This document shows, one piece after another, positions 55,402 through 64,000 of a stretch of 64,000 bases of DNA. Source of the stretch: Linanthus parryae. Taxonomy: Eukaryota > Streptophyta > Magnoliopsida > Ericales > Polemoniaceae. Under the pieces are notes generated by a model. That model searched no databases. It worked only from the letters and a program-made list of their open reading frames with translations, and was not told the DNA's origin. Location: positions 2,354,001 to 2,418,000 of the forward strand of contig JALGPY010000015.1 of NCBI GenBank assembly GCA_023055425.1, read 5' to 3'. Numbering within the stretch: position 1 is the stretch's first letter; the number at the start of each line of letters is the position of its first letter. The position numbers and the translations under genes were made by a program.

Positions 55402-55737
55402 TCATCCTTCAGTAGGTAAGGTCAACGCAGGTGCTGACGTCAACCTATCCTTGAGTGTTTCGAACGCCTCTTCACACTTTCTATCCCACACATTCTTGGT
55501 CGTCTTCTTCATTAGGTTAGTCATTGGCCTTGCAATCTTAGATAAATCTTTCACAAACCTCCGATAGTATCCTGCCAATCCCAAAAAGCTCCTTATCTCT
55601 GTGACGTTCTTTGGTGTGGGCCAGTCTCTTACTGCTGCCACTTTCCCTGGGTCTGCTAACACACCTTCCTTGGATATGATATGCCCGAGGAAATGCACTC
55701 TGTCAAGCCAAAACTCGCATTTGGATAACTTTCCATA
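55402..55737 (-). pseudogene. C-terminal reverse transcriptase fragment of element J
   Basis: The frame begins at the L border and reads [40 protein letters not shown] and [20 protein letters not shown], the connection after the RT active site in Ty3 elements, ending [13 protein letters not shown] before TGA. The catalytic FIDD region is lost with everything upstream. Confidence 0.88.
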
Positions 55738-55738
55738 T

Positions 55739-55775
55739 TGAAAGTTTGTAATGTAGACTAAATACAGGACCAAAA
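55739..55775 (-). repeat. 37 bp LTR terminus of element L at the junction with J
   Basis: It is identical to the outer 37 bp of the L LTR (56705-56741), starting exactly at the LTR end TGAAAG. It marks the original insertion border of L in J; the rest of this LTR has been deleted. Confidence 0.9.
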
Positions 55776-55810
55776 GATTCACTGATGTTTACCACATCAG
55801 TGAATCTTTT
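55772..55810. repeat. Perfect 17 bp fold-back within element L
   Basis: AAAAGATTCACTGATGT (55772-55788), a 5 bp loop TTACC, then the exact inverse (55794-55810). The right arm is normal gag (KRFTDV); the left arm is an inverted copy of it, placed at the join to the LTR terminus. Confidence 0.92.
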
Positions 55811-56654
55811 GAACATCTCCTTGATATTTTCATCTGAGTTCATCTTGAACATCTCATATTGCCTCAGAAGTATGTTAATCTTGGTCTGTTTGACTTGACT
55901 TGTTCCTTCATATGTCACAACCAGTTTGTCCCATACTTCTTTGGCACTTTTGCAATTTGTCACTCTGTTGAACTCATCTGCATTAAGAGCACAGTATAAC
56001 AGATTCATAGCCTTGTAATTTTTGGATACCTTTTCCAGTTCAGTAACTGAGAGATTTTCCTCAGACTTGATGCATCTAACTCCATAAATGGTAGTGAAAT
56101 ACTCATGAGGACCATTCTAAATTATTGACCACAATTCCATGTCATGATCTATGATGAACATCTTCATCAATTCCTTCCAGTGCATGAAGTGGGTTAAGTA
56201 AATCAATGGATAGTCTTGGTCCTATTGAAAATACCATTGAAAATGAGGATCCGAATCGAAATGATAGGGAGAAAAACATTCCTAATTGGAGTAATAATGA
56301 GAGTTCTCGTTATAGTAATGTTGATCATTTCGTCAGTGAGGTTAATCCTGCTGTGGACCAAGCTATTATTGCGGAAACTTTCATGTCCGATTTTGAAGGG
56401 GGGAGATCCTATAAGGATCCTATCCCAATTTTTCTTTTGCTAGGCCATATTTCGACCCGGACGTTTTTGGGATGCCGCTAATAACCAACGAATGGCATTC
56501 AAATTGACTAATCCGTTCTATTTTCTACTTTAGGCTTGTTATTCAGGAACCTGTTCAGAATTCAACTAATTTCATTAACTCAAATAAAAATGAACAATGG
56601 AGGCCTGTTTGCTGCCCTTCCTTGAGAGAAGCCACCATCTCCTACATTACTCAT
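55777..56654 (-). pseudogene. Gag start of element L, with organellar insert and deletion
   Basis: ATG 56654 opens MSNVGDGGFSQGRAANRPP-like sequence, which is interrupted at 56592 by a foreign 402 bp insert (56190-56591) and resumes at 56189 with HWKELMKMFIIDHDM. Then come NLLYCALNADEFNRVTNC and SQVKQTKINILLRQYEMFKM, and it ends at KRFTDVV in the fold-back. The capsid C-terminus, knuckles and all of pol are missing up to the LTR terminus at 55775. In family terms this is the copia gag (UBN2-type), nonfunctional. Confidence 0.87.
56190..56591 (+). other. accD: Organellar DNA insert: plastid accD fragment plus unidentified part
   Basis: 56191-56332 reads [15 protein letters not shown], then [13 protein letters not shown] and [10 protein letters not shown], matching the N-terminal part of plastid accD, the acetyl-CoA carboxylase beta subunit (family pattern [15 protein letters not shown] and SSYSNVDH). 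From 56333 on the translation ([20 protein letters not shown], then YKDPIPIF) does not continue as accD, and I cannot place it; it may be a second organellar piece. The insert replaces about 12 bp of L's gag compared with D. It is a nuclear copy of plastid DNA (NUPT) without a functional domain. Confidence 0.78.
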
Positions 56655-56690
56655 AGTCACAAGATTGTTAGATCTATAGTAGTGACCCAA

Positions 56691-56702
56691 GCTCTGATAC
56701 CA
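56691..56702 (-). promoter_or_regulatory. Primer binding site of element L
   Basis: TGGTATCAGAGC on the minus strand, 2 bp from the LTR. Element D has one mismatch at this site. Confidence 0.92.
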
Positions 56703-56704
56703 AT

Positions 56705-59700
56705 TGAAAGTTTGTAATGTAGACTAAATACAGGACCAAAATACTCTAGAAGGGGGGGTTGAATAGAGTATGGGAACTTTTTGCTAAAACACATAATTTA
56801 ACTAAGTGATGCAAGTAAAAGACAAAAATCTCAAGGCCTTGAGATTTTGTAAGATTAGTCAGAAATTTCCTAAGTATAAAAGAAAACTTCAAGGCCTTGA
56901 ACTAGCACAAGTTCAAAATAGTTTGTAACCCTAGTTTGATTTAGATCACTTGTAAGAGTAAATAGCTAAACTGTAAAGTAAAGAACACATAGCAATTTAC
57001 AGAGTTCAGTCCCAATGGACCTAATCTCTGTCTGAGGGATCTAATCCCACCAAGATTGGGCAAACACTTCTTATTACTCACACAGAAACAACCGTAGATC
57101 TTAAAGCCTAAGTGAACTCCCTTACACCTATACAGCTTGTGGTTCCAAACCTATCTAGTATCAGCTACTAAATGTTCACTTGAACAACCAACCACTAGGT
57201 TTTGTGAGGTATAATATATACAGAAGATAAGAAGATTAATGTACAAAATAGAAGATCACAGTAGAAGATCAGCTGAGAAAGCCTGGATGAAACAACCCGG
57301 GATCTCGGTTCAGGGTTAAAGAGACAATCGATATCCAAAAGTAGAAATATACTATTAACATTACATTTCGTTTAATTTACATAAAAAAATTCGATAATAA
57401 GTACAATTTAAAACAAAACGTTTGTGATCTACTAAGTGATCTAACTTAAGCTAAACTTCTTTGTCTCGATCCGCGTTCGCATAACCCCACCTTGATTGAT
57501 GACCTGCGGTCTTAAAATGGCAACAGCCGACGCAGTTTTGAAGAAAATGATCAGTAAAAACTGAGTAAATACACACTACGACATGTAAAGCAACGAGTGG
57601 CACATAGGTATGAGTTGAAGTAAATCAAGAGATTTGAAAGAATCATAAGTAATAGAGTTGGGAACAATTTGGAACAATTATATCGCGTAGCGTGAACTCT
57701 AAACTTTAAAACATTTATAAATCACAAGTATTCGAGATATTCTTAGCCAAGTAAAGTATCAACAGTAAACAAGTTCATTTGAAATGATAACAATATTAAT
57801 TCACGAGTAGCATATGCTTTTCAATTCATTTCATTAGATTAGGCAATCAAGAGCCACAAACAACATCAATAGAAAAATCAAACTTTCTTTCATTTCCAAT
57901 TTAACCGTTAAGTTTAGCTGAGGCATGTCCAGAGCCACCAGCAGGATCGATGTAGACAGAGGGATCACGAAGTAATCACAAAAGGTTCCTTCTAGGGTCT
58001 ATCAAACCCTATTTCACCCGAGCGTTAAGGGAGCCCATTCGTCAACCCCGCTCACAACATTAGCTAAAAGGCCTTAAGTGTCGACACCCCTATACCGTAG
58101 TGACCCTTACAAGTATAAGTAGCACTCTATAGCTCTAACAAACCCTTGGACGCAATACCTTGGTACATTTTGGCTCATCGGGGGCGGATTTGTGAACAAT
58201 TAAGTTCTATCCAATAATAAGAAGCATTGCTTCAATGGTCTTAGCCATAAGAAAATGGAGGATCGCTTCGCGCCTCCCATTAATAACACAACTCTGTACA
58301 TCGTCCTAAATCTATTAGAGGTATCTTATTACCTTTATTTTTCATAACCAAAGTTGGTATACAAATCTTCACAAGTCATTCCAAGAGTTCTAAGTATAAA
58401 TCAATAATCAGAATTTTTCAGTAAAAATCATGCTTTTCATACTCTTCCAAATAAGACGATATTCATTTAAAACGTCACACACATGGGCACAATGTGATAA
58501 TTAAAGTTTCGAACATATGTATTTTATTTATTCTCTTTACAATAGACAAAATCAGATTATCAACTTATCGCAAGTAAGTTTCAAGACATAAAAAGAGGAT
58601 TCAATTTATATCCAAACAATTTCGAGTATTAAATCATGCTTTGCATACTTTTTCAATAAAAAAATATTCATTCGAAACACTCATATTTTGATAAGTAAAA
58701 GTCGCACATATGTACTTACCACTGAGATGAAGCACAATCAAAAGCAAGAAACTAAGCCTAGCACTCCGACGACAACCGCTCTCTCCTACGAGGTCGATGT
58801 CTACAATCACACGTATGACGTACTCTTTATAACTAATTTACACATTTATAATACAAATGCAAACCTACATTTCACATAGTCCTAAATGTCACTAATTCAC
58901 ATATAATGATGTTTAATTATCAAAATAAGTCCAACAAAACACCTAGAAGTTCAAAAATTCAAGTTTTCTAAAAATGTGAAACTACAATTCTGGGCAGAAT
59001 TGTAGCTCTGACTTTGGAGCCATATTTACCATATCAAATCAGCTCCTAAAATCTTGAAATTAATGTATGATGAATCTATATGTGTCTACTTTCAGAAACA
59101 TCAAGAAAATCATGCATAGATATTAGAAAACTCAAGTTACAAAAATAAAAAACACTGCTATGCAGAGACAAGTTTGGAAGAAAGTTTCAACTTTGAAGAA
59201 CAATTACTACTACTTGGAGAATATGAAAAATGCCCAAATTCTCCAGAATGAATCCCTTATGTGTCTAGTTTCATAAAAAGAAATATTTGGTGCCATAAGT
59301 TTCTGGGAATGATATTGTTAAAAAAAATGGTAAAAGTTGTCCAAAAACAAAGTTTCGGAAAACATGCAACTTAGAATGAGCATATCTCCCTAACCAAAAA
59401 GGATATGGAGTTGAATTTTCTTTCAAAATGACCCTCTCTGAGTCTAGTTTCATAGTAGGAAAGAGTTAAAAATTTCAAAGACATAAAACTTGGAGATAAT
59501 CCAAGTTTTTCACAAACTGGTCAGATTGTATAAACATGCAATTTTTTTCAAAAATCAACAAGAATGGTTCTAGTAGTACATGCAAGTTAAGAAGACTTAA
59601 TTTTCACCCAAATAGCACCATTTTAATCATAAAAATAACATTTTTACATGATCTTGACACAAATTATCAAAAATCTCTTGAGTTACTAATGAAAAGAAGA

Positions 59701-61680
59701 TGACATTCACAACATGCATGTGAGTTCTAATGTGGGTTTCATGAAATAGTCAAAATTTTGAAGTCAAACACATGATCTAACCATGGAAATGAAGAATAAA
59801 ACATGGAAATGGAGAAAAATAAGATGACATTTCATCAATCAAAGCAAAAGATGGACATGCAAGCTTGAATTCAAGACTTGAAGAAAGTTTACCCCAATAC
59901 CAAAATGATGGTGGATGAAAGAGTGAAATTGGGCTTCATTCTTTGAGTATGATGGTGAAAGAACACCCCTCCATGATGATATTAAGTTTGGACTCAAGTT
60001 TTCCATGATTTGGAGGCCATAAAAATGAGTTTTGATGAAGTTTTTGGGAGGTGAATCTCCACAAACGGGAATAGAGTTTTGAGAGAGAGAAGTGAGGTCA
60101 TTTGAGCCTTCTTGAGAGAAAAAGATGATTGAAATGAGAATGTGGAAGCAAGATAGTGATGAATAATTCAAGTGATGGAATGAATAATCCCACAATGGGA
60201 TGTACATACAGACAAAGTGGTAGGTTGTAGTGGAAGTTGTTGGGAGATAAGTGTGAGTTGATGGTGATGACTATAAGAGTGTGTATGTGTGTGTACAAGT
60301 ACATTAGTAGTATTGAACAAGTGATGTTACACTAGTAGGAGTAGTCATGAAGATGAATTATTTTATTAGTGTTGAACAAAATGGTGGAGAGACTACTTGG
60401 GGGTGTAAATATCAAATAGGTGAGTTGATGAGTGAATTTGAAGTTGAAAACCCAAGAGTAAAGGGGGGTGAAAATGTAATTTTCAATTACTAGCTATCAC
60501 ATACAAGTTATTTTCATAAATTACAAAATTGCCAAAATATTTCAAATAAACCACTTTGTAAATATATGTTAAAGTCCATTTTTTTTTATAAAATTACAAG
60601 TATCTCCCACGTATACAAAATGAGTTTCATATCGTATTATTCATGTTTTCAAAACTACGAAATAAGCTCAAAACTACAAAATAAGTCAAGAAAAAGTTTG
60701 AAATATGAATTTCTCAAAATTTTAAAATATTTTTCCGAAATGACCAAATAACCCCTAACTTAGATACGGGGTGTTACACTGGATGTGTTCTTCAGGAAAA
60801 CTGGAATGAATGATCTTCTGAAAGTACTGATTGAAGCTTGAAGTTGTGAGGATTGATGGTCTGATCTTCCACGAATGTATCTCTCCTTCTTTTCCACTTG
60901 ATTTCTGTTCTCTGTAAGCTTATGTGGTCTTTCAAATTCAAACCATTATTTCATCTACTTCCAGCAACTGAATGAGAGATTTAAGGATCTCTGTTCCTGC
61001 AAATCCTCGTCGTTTATAACTGCATTTCCAATTAGCTCTGAGTAGATATCCGTTGGAGTTTGTTATGATAGGATTGCACGTTTGAAAAACCTGCAACAAA
61101 ATTAAGCACAACAACAAACAAAATCCAAAATATATAACATCACTAAGTATGTTTGGATATTCAGTTTATGAATAAAACTGAATCAAATAAATAAGCCATT
61201 AACCTGATTACCAATCAATCAAATAAACCCACACAAACCAGTTTAAGACTCGTAAAAGTCATTAAACAATCATAATAACAATGATCCAATCCTGCAAGAA
61301 AGAATCAAGTTAGATCTGTGAAAATTGTTGACAGCTCAAGGCACATCTCAAGGCCTTGGAGCTCTAAACATTCTTCACAGTTATTACAACTGTATCAGTA
61401 AAGTTCTTTGATTAAATCTAATTATGATATCTTCAATATGTTAGACATATGAAGAATAAATAACTAGAATATTTGCAACAAGTATCTGATCTTGAGCATC
61501 AGATTAAACACCTGCAACACAAGATTGTCAGATCACATTTTATAAGAAAGCATTTGTCAAGGCTTTGAGGCTTTGATCAACATCTCAAGGCCTTGGAGCC
61601 TTGATGTCTTAGAAAAACTTGGTCTTTCATCACTCTAAATGATTACTTCCAAAAACACACTTAGAAGTCTTGAATCAACA
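56705..61680 (-). repeat. Element L LTR, split by solo LTR K
   Basis: On the minus strand it runs TGTTGATTCAAG to CTTTCA. Net length is 1,480 bp after removing K and one TSD copy, against 1,478 bp for D. Exact CAAGGCCTTG is at 56832, 56890, 61349 and 61586. Confidence 0.9.
57288..60778 (-). mobile_element. Solo Ty3/gypsy LTR K, TSD CTGGA
   Basis: On the minus strand it runs TGTAACACCCCGTATC to GTTGTTTCA, 3,491 bp. A perfect TSD CTGGA lies at 57283-57287 and 60779-60783. It has no interior sequence. It shares the GTGTCGACACCCCTATACCG block (palindrome 58078-58087) with the LTR of J, so it belongs to a related Tekay-like family. ORFs inside (58688-60751) lack motifs. It is the youngest resolvable layer on this side of the window. 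Confidence 0.93.
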
Positions 61681-61691
61681 ATCCCCCCTTG
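61681..61691 (-). promoter_or_regulatory. Polypurine tract of element L
   Basis: AAGGGGGGAT with its flanking A on the minus strand directly abuts the LTR start, one G longer than in C and D. Confidence 0.88.
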
Positions 61692-61918
61692 ATGAAAGAC
61701 GAAACCCATAATCTTGTGTAAATATCCCTGCAACTAGTTTTATAAGAATTAGATACCAGAAATTGCAGAAACACAATCTGAACAAGTAACATAGATAAAC
61801 ATATCACATAATATCACATACATTAACAAGTTATTCACATAACCAACTGATTAAACCTAAATACAGAACAAAATCACATAAATCAAATACACAACAAAAT
61901 CACATAAATCACATAATA

Positions 61919-61935
61919 CCTTCTCCCCATTTTTG
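61919..61935 (-). promoter_or_regulatory. Second polypurine tract of element L
   Basis: CAAAAATGGGGAGAAGG on the minus strand, about 240 bp before the LTR, at the same place as in C and D and preceded in all three by a TCCAACAT motif. Confidence 0.5.
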
Positions 61936-62086
61936 ACTTTCATCAAATAAAGGTGAAAAAATGTTGGACCATTACTTAGAGTCTTTAAAAAAACTTATTT
62001 TAAAAAACTCTCCTATTGAATGTCAAGGCCTTGAGATCAGAAAGAAGAGAAGAAAAGAAAGACATGAAATATCAAGGCTTTGGCTT

Positions 62087-63897
62087 TCACAAGTCTTCAC
62101 TTCTTCTTTGATACTTGGCCTTTCTCTGAGCCTTCTCCAACATCTTCATCATTTCAGCTTCATCTGCAGAATGATACTCTTCCTTTTCTGCATCCACTTC
62201 AGCAACAACTTCATCAATGATTTCATCAACTTTCTTGTCCTTGACTTGCACAGAATCTCTCCCTGTAGCTGCATTAACACCTGTGTCTTCTTCAATTTCC
62301 TCATCATCAGTTTGCACATAAAGATCCTTTGATGTGAGCACAACTGGAATAGGCTTCTTCTTCTTTTTCAAGAAATCTCCTAGCCTCTCATCTGAATCAA
62401 CACTAGTGTCATGACTAGTAGCAGAAGGGATCTTCTCGAAATATAAACCTTTTATGACAACATCCATCTTGCATTCATCACTCCCATCAAGGCTTTGAAC
62501 TGATTAAACCTAGAAGATAAGTCAAATATCCTCTGTCTAAGATCTTCAATCTCAACTTGTTGTTCTTCAAACTTATCAACCAATTGAGAATAATCCTCAT
62601 TAGCTTCTCCCCTTGATGTTTTTGCCCCCATAGGTTTCATAAAAAATTTCTCTTCAAGCTCAGCTTTAGACAACTATGAATAAAACTTCCAATGTCCCTT
62701 TCCTGTCTAAACCACACCAATAATTTGTAAAACAGACTCATCAATTAACCCAAAACCACCAGTTTTCTTCTCCTCTCCTTTCATAGGTACCTCAAAATGC
62801 TCAAAGAAAAGAGGTAGTAGATTGGCATAAAGAAAATGATGGTTTCTGGTTCTGGTAGCATAGTAGATCATATGCTCCATAATCCCTGTTGGTAGATCAA
62901 TCTCAAACCCTTGACATATCAAGTAAATCAGGATGATAACCTTATCAGTTACCAATTCTCTTGATTTTTCTCTAGGAACAACACTTCTCGTCAGAATTGT
63001 GAATAAGATTTTAGCTTCACAGTTGAGCACAGAGTGTGTCAACTGTTTTGGACCAGTAGGAACATCATCTATGAAGAACATAGCTTTGGCTTTGTCTAGG
63101 CATTCCTTCCTATCAGGATAGTCAGCAACATTATACTTCCTAGGATTGCCCAAGACCTTGTCAAAAGCCCTCTGGTCTAGCCTTAAATCTATTCCTGCTA
63201 CCTTAGAGGTTAACACAAGCTTTTATTCCCCTTCTTGGACCAAATTCAGGTAAAACAACCTAGTTAGCCTAGGATAAGCTTTATAACTAGGGTTTAAAAC
63301 CTTCCAAACTGCATATTCTCTTAATTTCCTCACACACTCAATATCCAACTTGTCTAGTAACTCCTCAGGAATAAAACTACAGAAAGCAACCTTAGAAGAT
63401 GCATACCCTTGAATCCAAACTTTCCTAACATCTGAACTAATAAACCAATTAGAAGGAAGTGCATTTTTACCTTGAAAACCCTTTTTGGTTGCAGCAACAA
63501 CATGCATGATCCTTGATTTCTTCTCAGCAGGCTTATCCTTCTCTGGTTCTTCTTCAGCAGATTTCTTCTTCTCAACATCAGCAGACTTCTTTTTGCCTTC
63601 CTTAGCAGACTTCCCCTTTTCTTCTCCATCTGGCTTTTTCTTGTCTCCCCCTTTCTTCTTGTCAAACCTATACTGATCATCACCCTGTACTTCTGTCTCC
63701 TTTTGTGGATCAACACTTGAACCTTCATCCCCTTTCTCTGTTCTGATCTTCTTTGTAGGAGGTGAGGCTTCATGCAAACTCTGTGTCCCTTCTGAATCTG
63801 AGTCAGAAATTATGATCTTCTCCTTCTTGTTAGCCCTCTTCTTAGATCTAGCATAAGGCTTACCCTGTTGTTGAATTTTGGCTGATTTGCGCTCCAT
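62087..63897 (-). pseudogene. Extra ORF (aORF) of element L
   Basis: ATG 63897 opens MERKSAKIQQQGKPYARSKK. The first 150 residues are Lys/Glu-rich, with several basic clusters. The central domain ([73 protein letters not shown]) matches the D copy closely. In-frame stops lie at 63223-63225, 62707-62709 and 62674-62676, and there is a frameshift near 62465. The tail (ERLGDFLKKKKKPIPVVLTS, then an acidic stretch) ends near 62087. D and L carry different disabling mutations, so the common ancestor was probably intact. Upstream (63898-64000) is a CT-rich leader matching the sequence just before the D start codon. Confidence 0.75.
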
Positions 63898-64000
63898 TGT
63901 GGAATTAGGGTTTTGAGATAAGATTGAGATTGAAAGAGAGAGAGAGAGCAGAGAGACATAGAAGACTGAGAGAGAATGAAGAGAATCGAGAGAAAAGCTC

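Larger units (their letters stand above)
50032..55738 (-). mobile_element. Element J: Ty3/gypsy chromovirus (Tekay-like), 5' part lost
   Basis: On the minus strand: C-terminal RT (55737-55402), RNase H, integrase, a chromodomain-like tail, polypurine tract (53270-53258) and a 3,226 bp 3' LTR (53257-50032). It is inserted into G's pol at 50031. Its own RT is cut at 55738 by the terminus of copia element L. The chromodomain in such elements is thought to guide integration to heterochromatin. Several frameshifts and stops make it inactive. Confidence 0.88.
55739..64000 (-). mobile_element. Element L: Ty1/copia related to D, tandem-like, runs off the window
   Basis: On the minus strand from the right: extra ORF (63897-62087), polypurine tract (61691-61681), LTR (61680-56705, with solo LTR K inside), PBS (56702-56691), gag start (56654 down to 55777) and a 37 bp LTR terminus (55775-55739) against element J. 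One LTR therefore has an element 3' end on one side and an element 5' end on the other, the arrangement of a tandem (LTR-sharing) multimer. It is a close relative of D by LTR, gag and extra-ORF sequence. Its right boundary and TSD are outside the window. Confidence 0.85.

Noticed and set aside
56206..56481. accD as a gene in place
   Set aside because: Only an N-terminal fragment is present, on the strand opposite to the host element, with no carboxyltransferase domain.
58688..60751. Several ORFs of 60-122 codons
   Set aside because: All lie inside the TSD-flanked solo LTR K; A/T-rich, hydrophobic by composition, no domains.
1..64000. Search for a new defence, biosynthetic or host gene system
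   Set aside because: Nearly all sequence is explained by nested retroelements; no gene cluster, tRNA, rRNA or CRISPR is visible. The nearest candidates for something undescribed are the extra ORF of D and L and the palindrome family.

Overview
This window is nuclear DNA of a flowering plant, almost certainly a eudicot, from a repeat-dense, gene-poor region. The evidence is the makeup of the repeats: plant-type Ty3/gypsy elements (Tekay-like chromoviruses with a chromodomain-like tail, and an Athila/Tat-like element primed by tRNA-Asp), Ty1/copia elements with SIRE-like layout and an extra 3' ORF, a TRIM, L1-type LINE tails with plant RNase H, and a fragment of the plastid gene accD. I find no intact host gene, no tRNA or rRNA gene and no CRISPR array. 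I cannot name the species.

Layout. 1-456: LINE tail. About 460-1922: reverse Athila/Tat-like LTR. 2139-17040: defective Ty3/gypsy element B, whose 5' LTR is split by a 7.5 kb nonautonomous element A (3103-10607); a rearranged extra piece of B's LTR follows (17041-17993). 18325-26480: Ty1/copia element C on the minus strand, with target-site duplication (TSD) AGATG. 27562-27748: a 187 bp copia LTR. 27764-40306: copia element E (TSD GCTGG), arranged LTR-internal-LTR-internal-LTR, with copia element D (28199-37794, TSD GGTGT) inside its first LTR. 40510-41019: a TRIM array on the minus strand. 41343-42237: a second LINE tail, cut by Ty3/gypsy element G (42238 onward). G's LTR carries a MITE-like element and a solo LTR H (TSD GAAAG). 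G's pol is cut at 50031 by the reverse chromovirus J (50032-55738). J is cut by the reverse copia element L (55739 to the window end), whose LTR carries the solo LTR K (57288-60778, TSD CTGGA) and whose gag carries the plastid fragment.

Function. Every element is broken by stops, frameshifts, large deletions or active-site changes: C lacks the RT core, D has an RT fused in frame to its extra ORF and a D-to-E change in integrase, and G has FIDY instead of FIDD in RT. Nothing here looks able to transpose alone. Nesting gives relative ages: G before J before L before K; E before D; B before A.

The most unusual signals are: (1) the palindrome CAAGGCCTTG, counted by eye 23 times and only in the copia elements C, D and L, in LTRs and in two coding frames; (2) the extra ORF of D and L, a basic, nuclear-type protein of about 590 residues; (3) a second polypurine tract about 240 bp before the 3' LTR in C, D and L; (4) DNA-repair scars, namely a plastid filler, a perfect fold-back and an inverted templated insert; (5) an unrecognised 273-codon Cys/His ORF in A.
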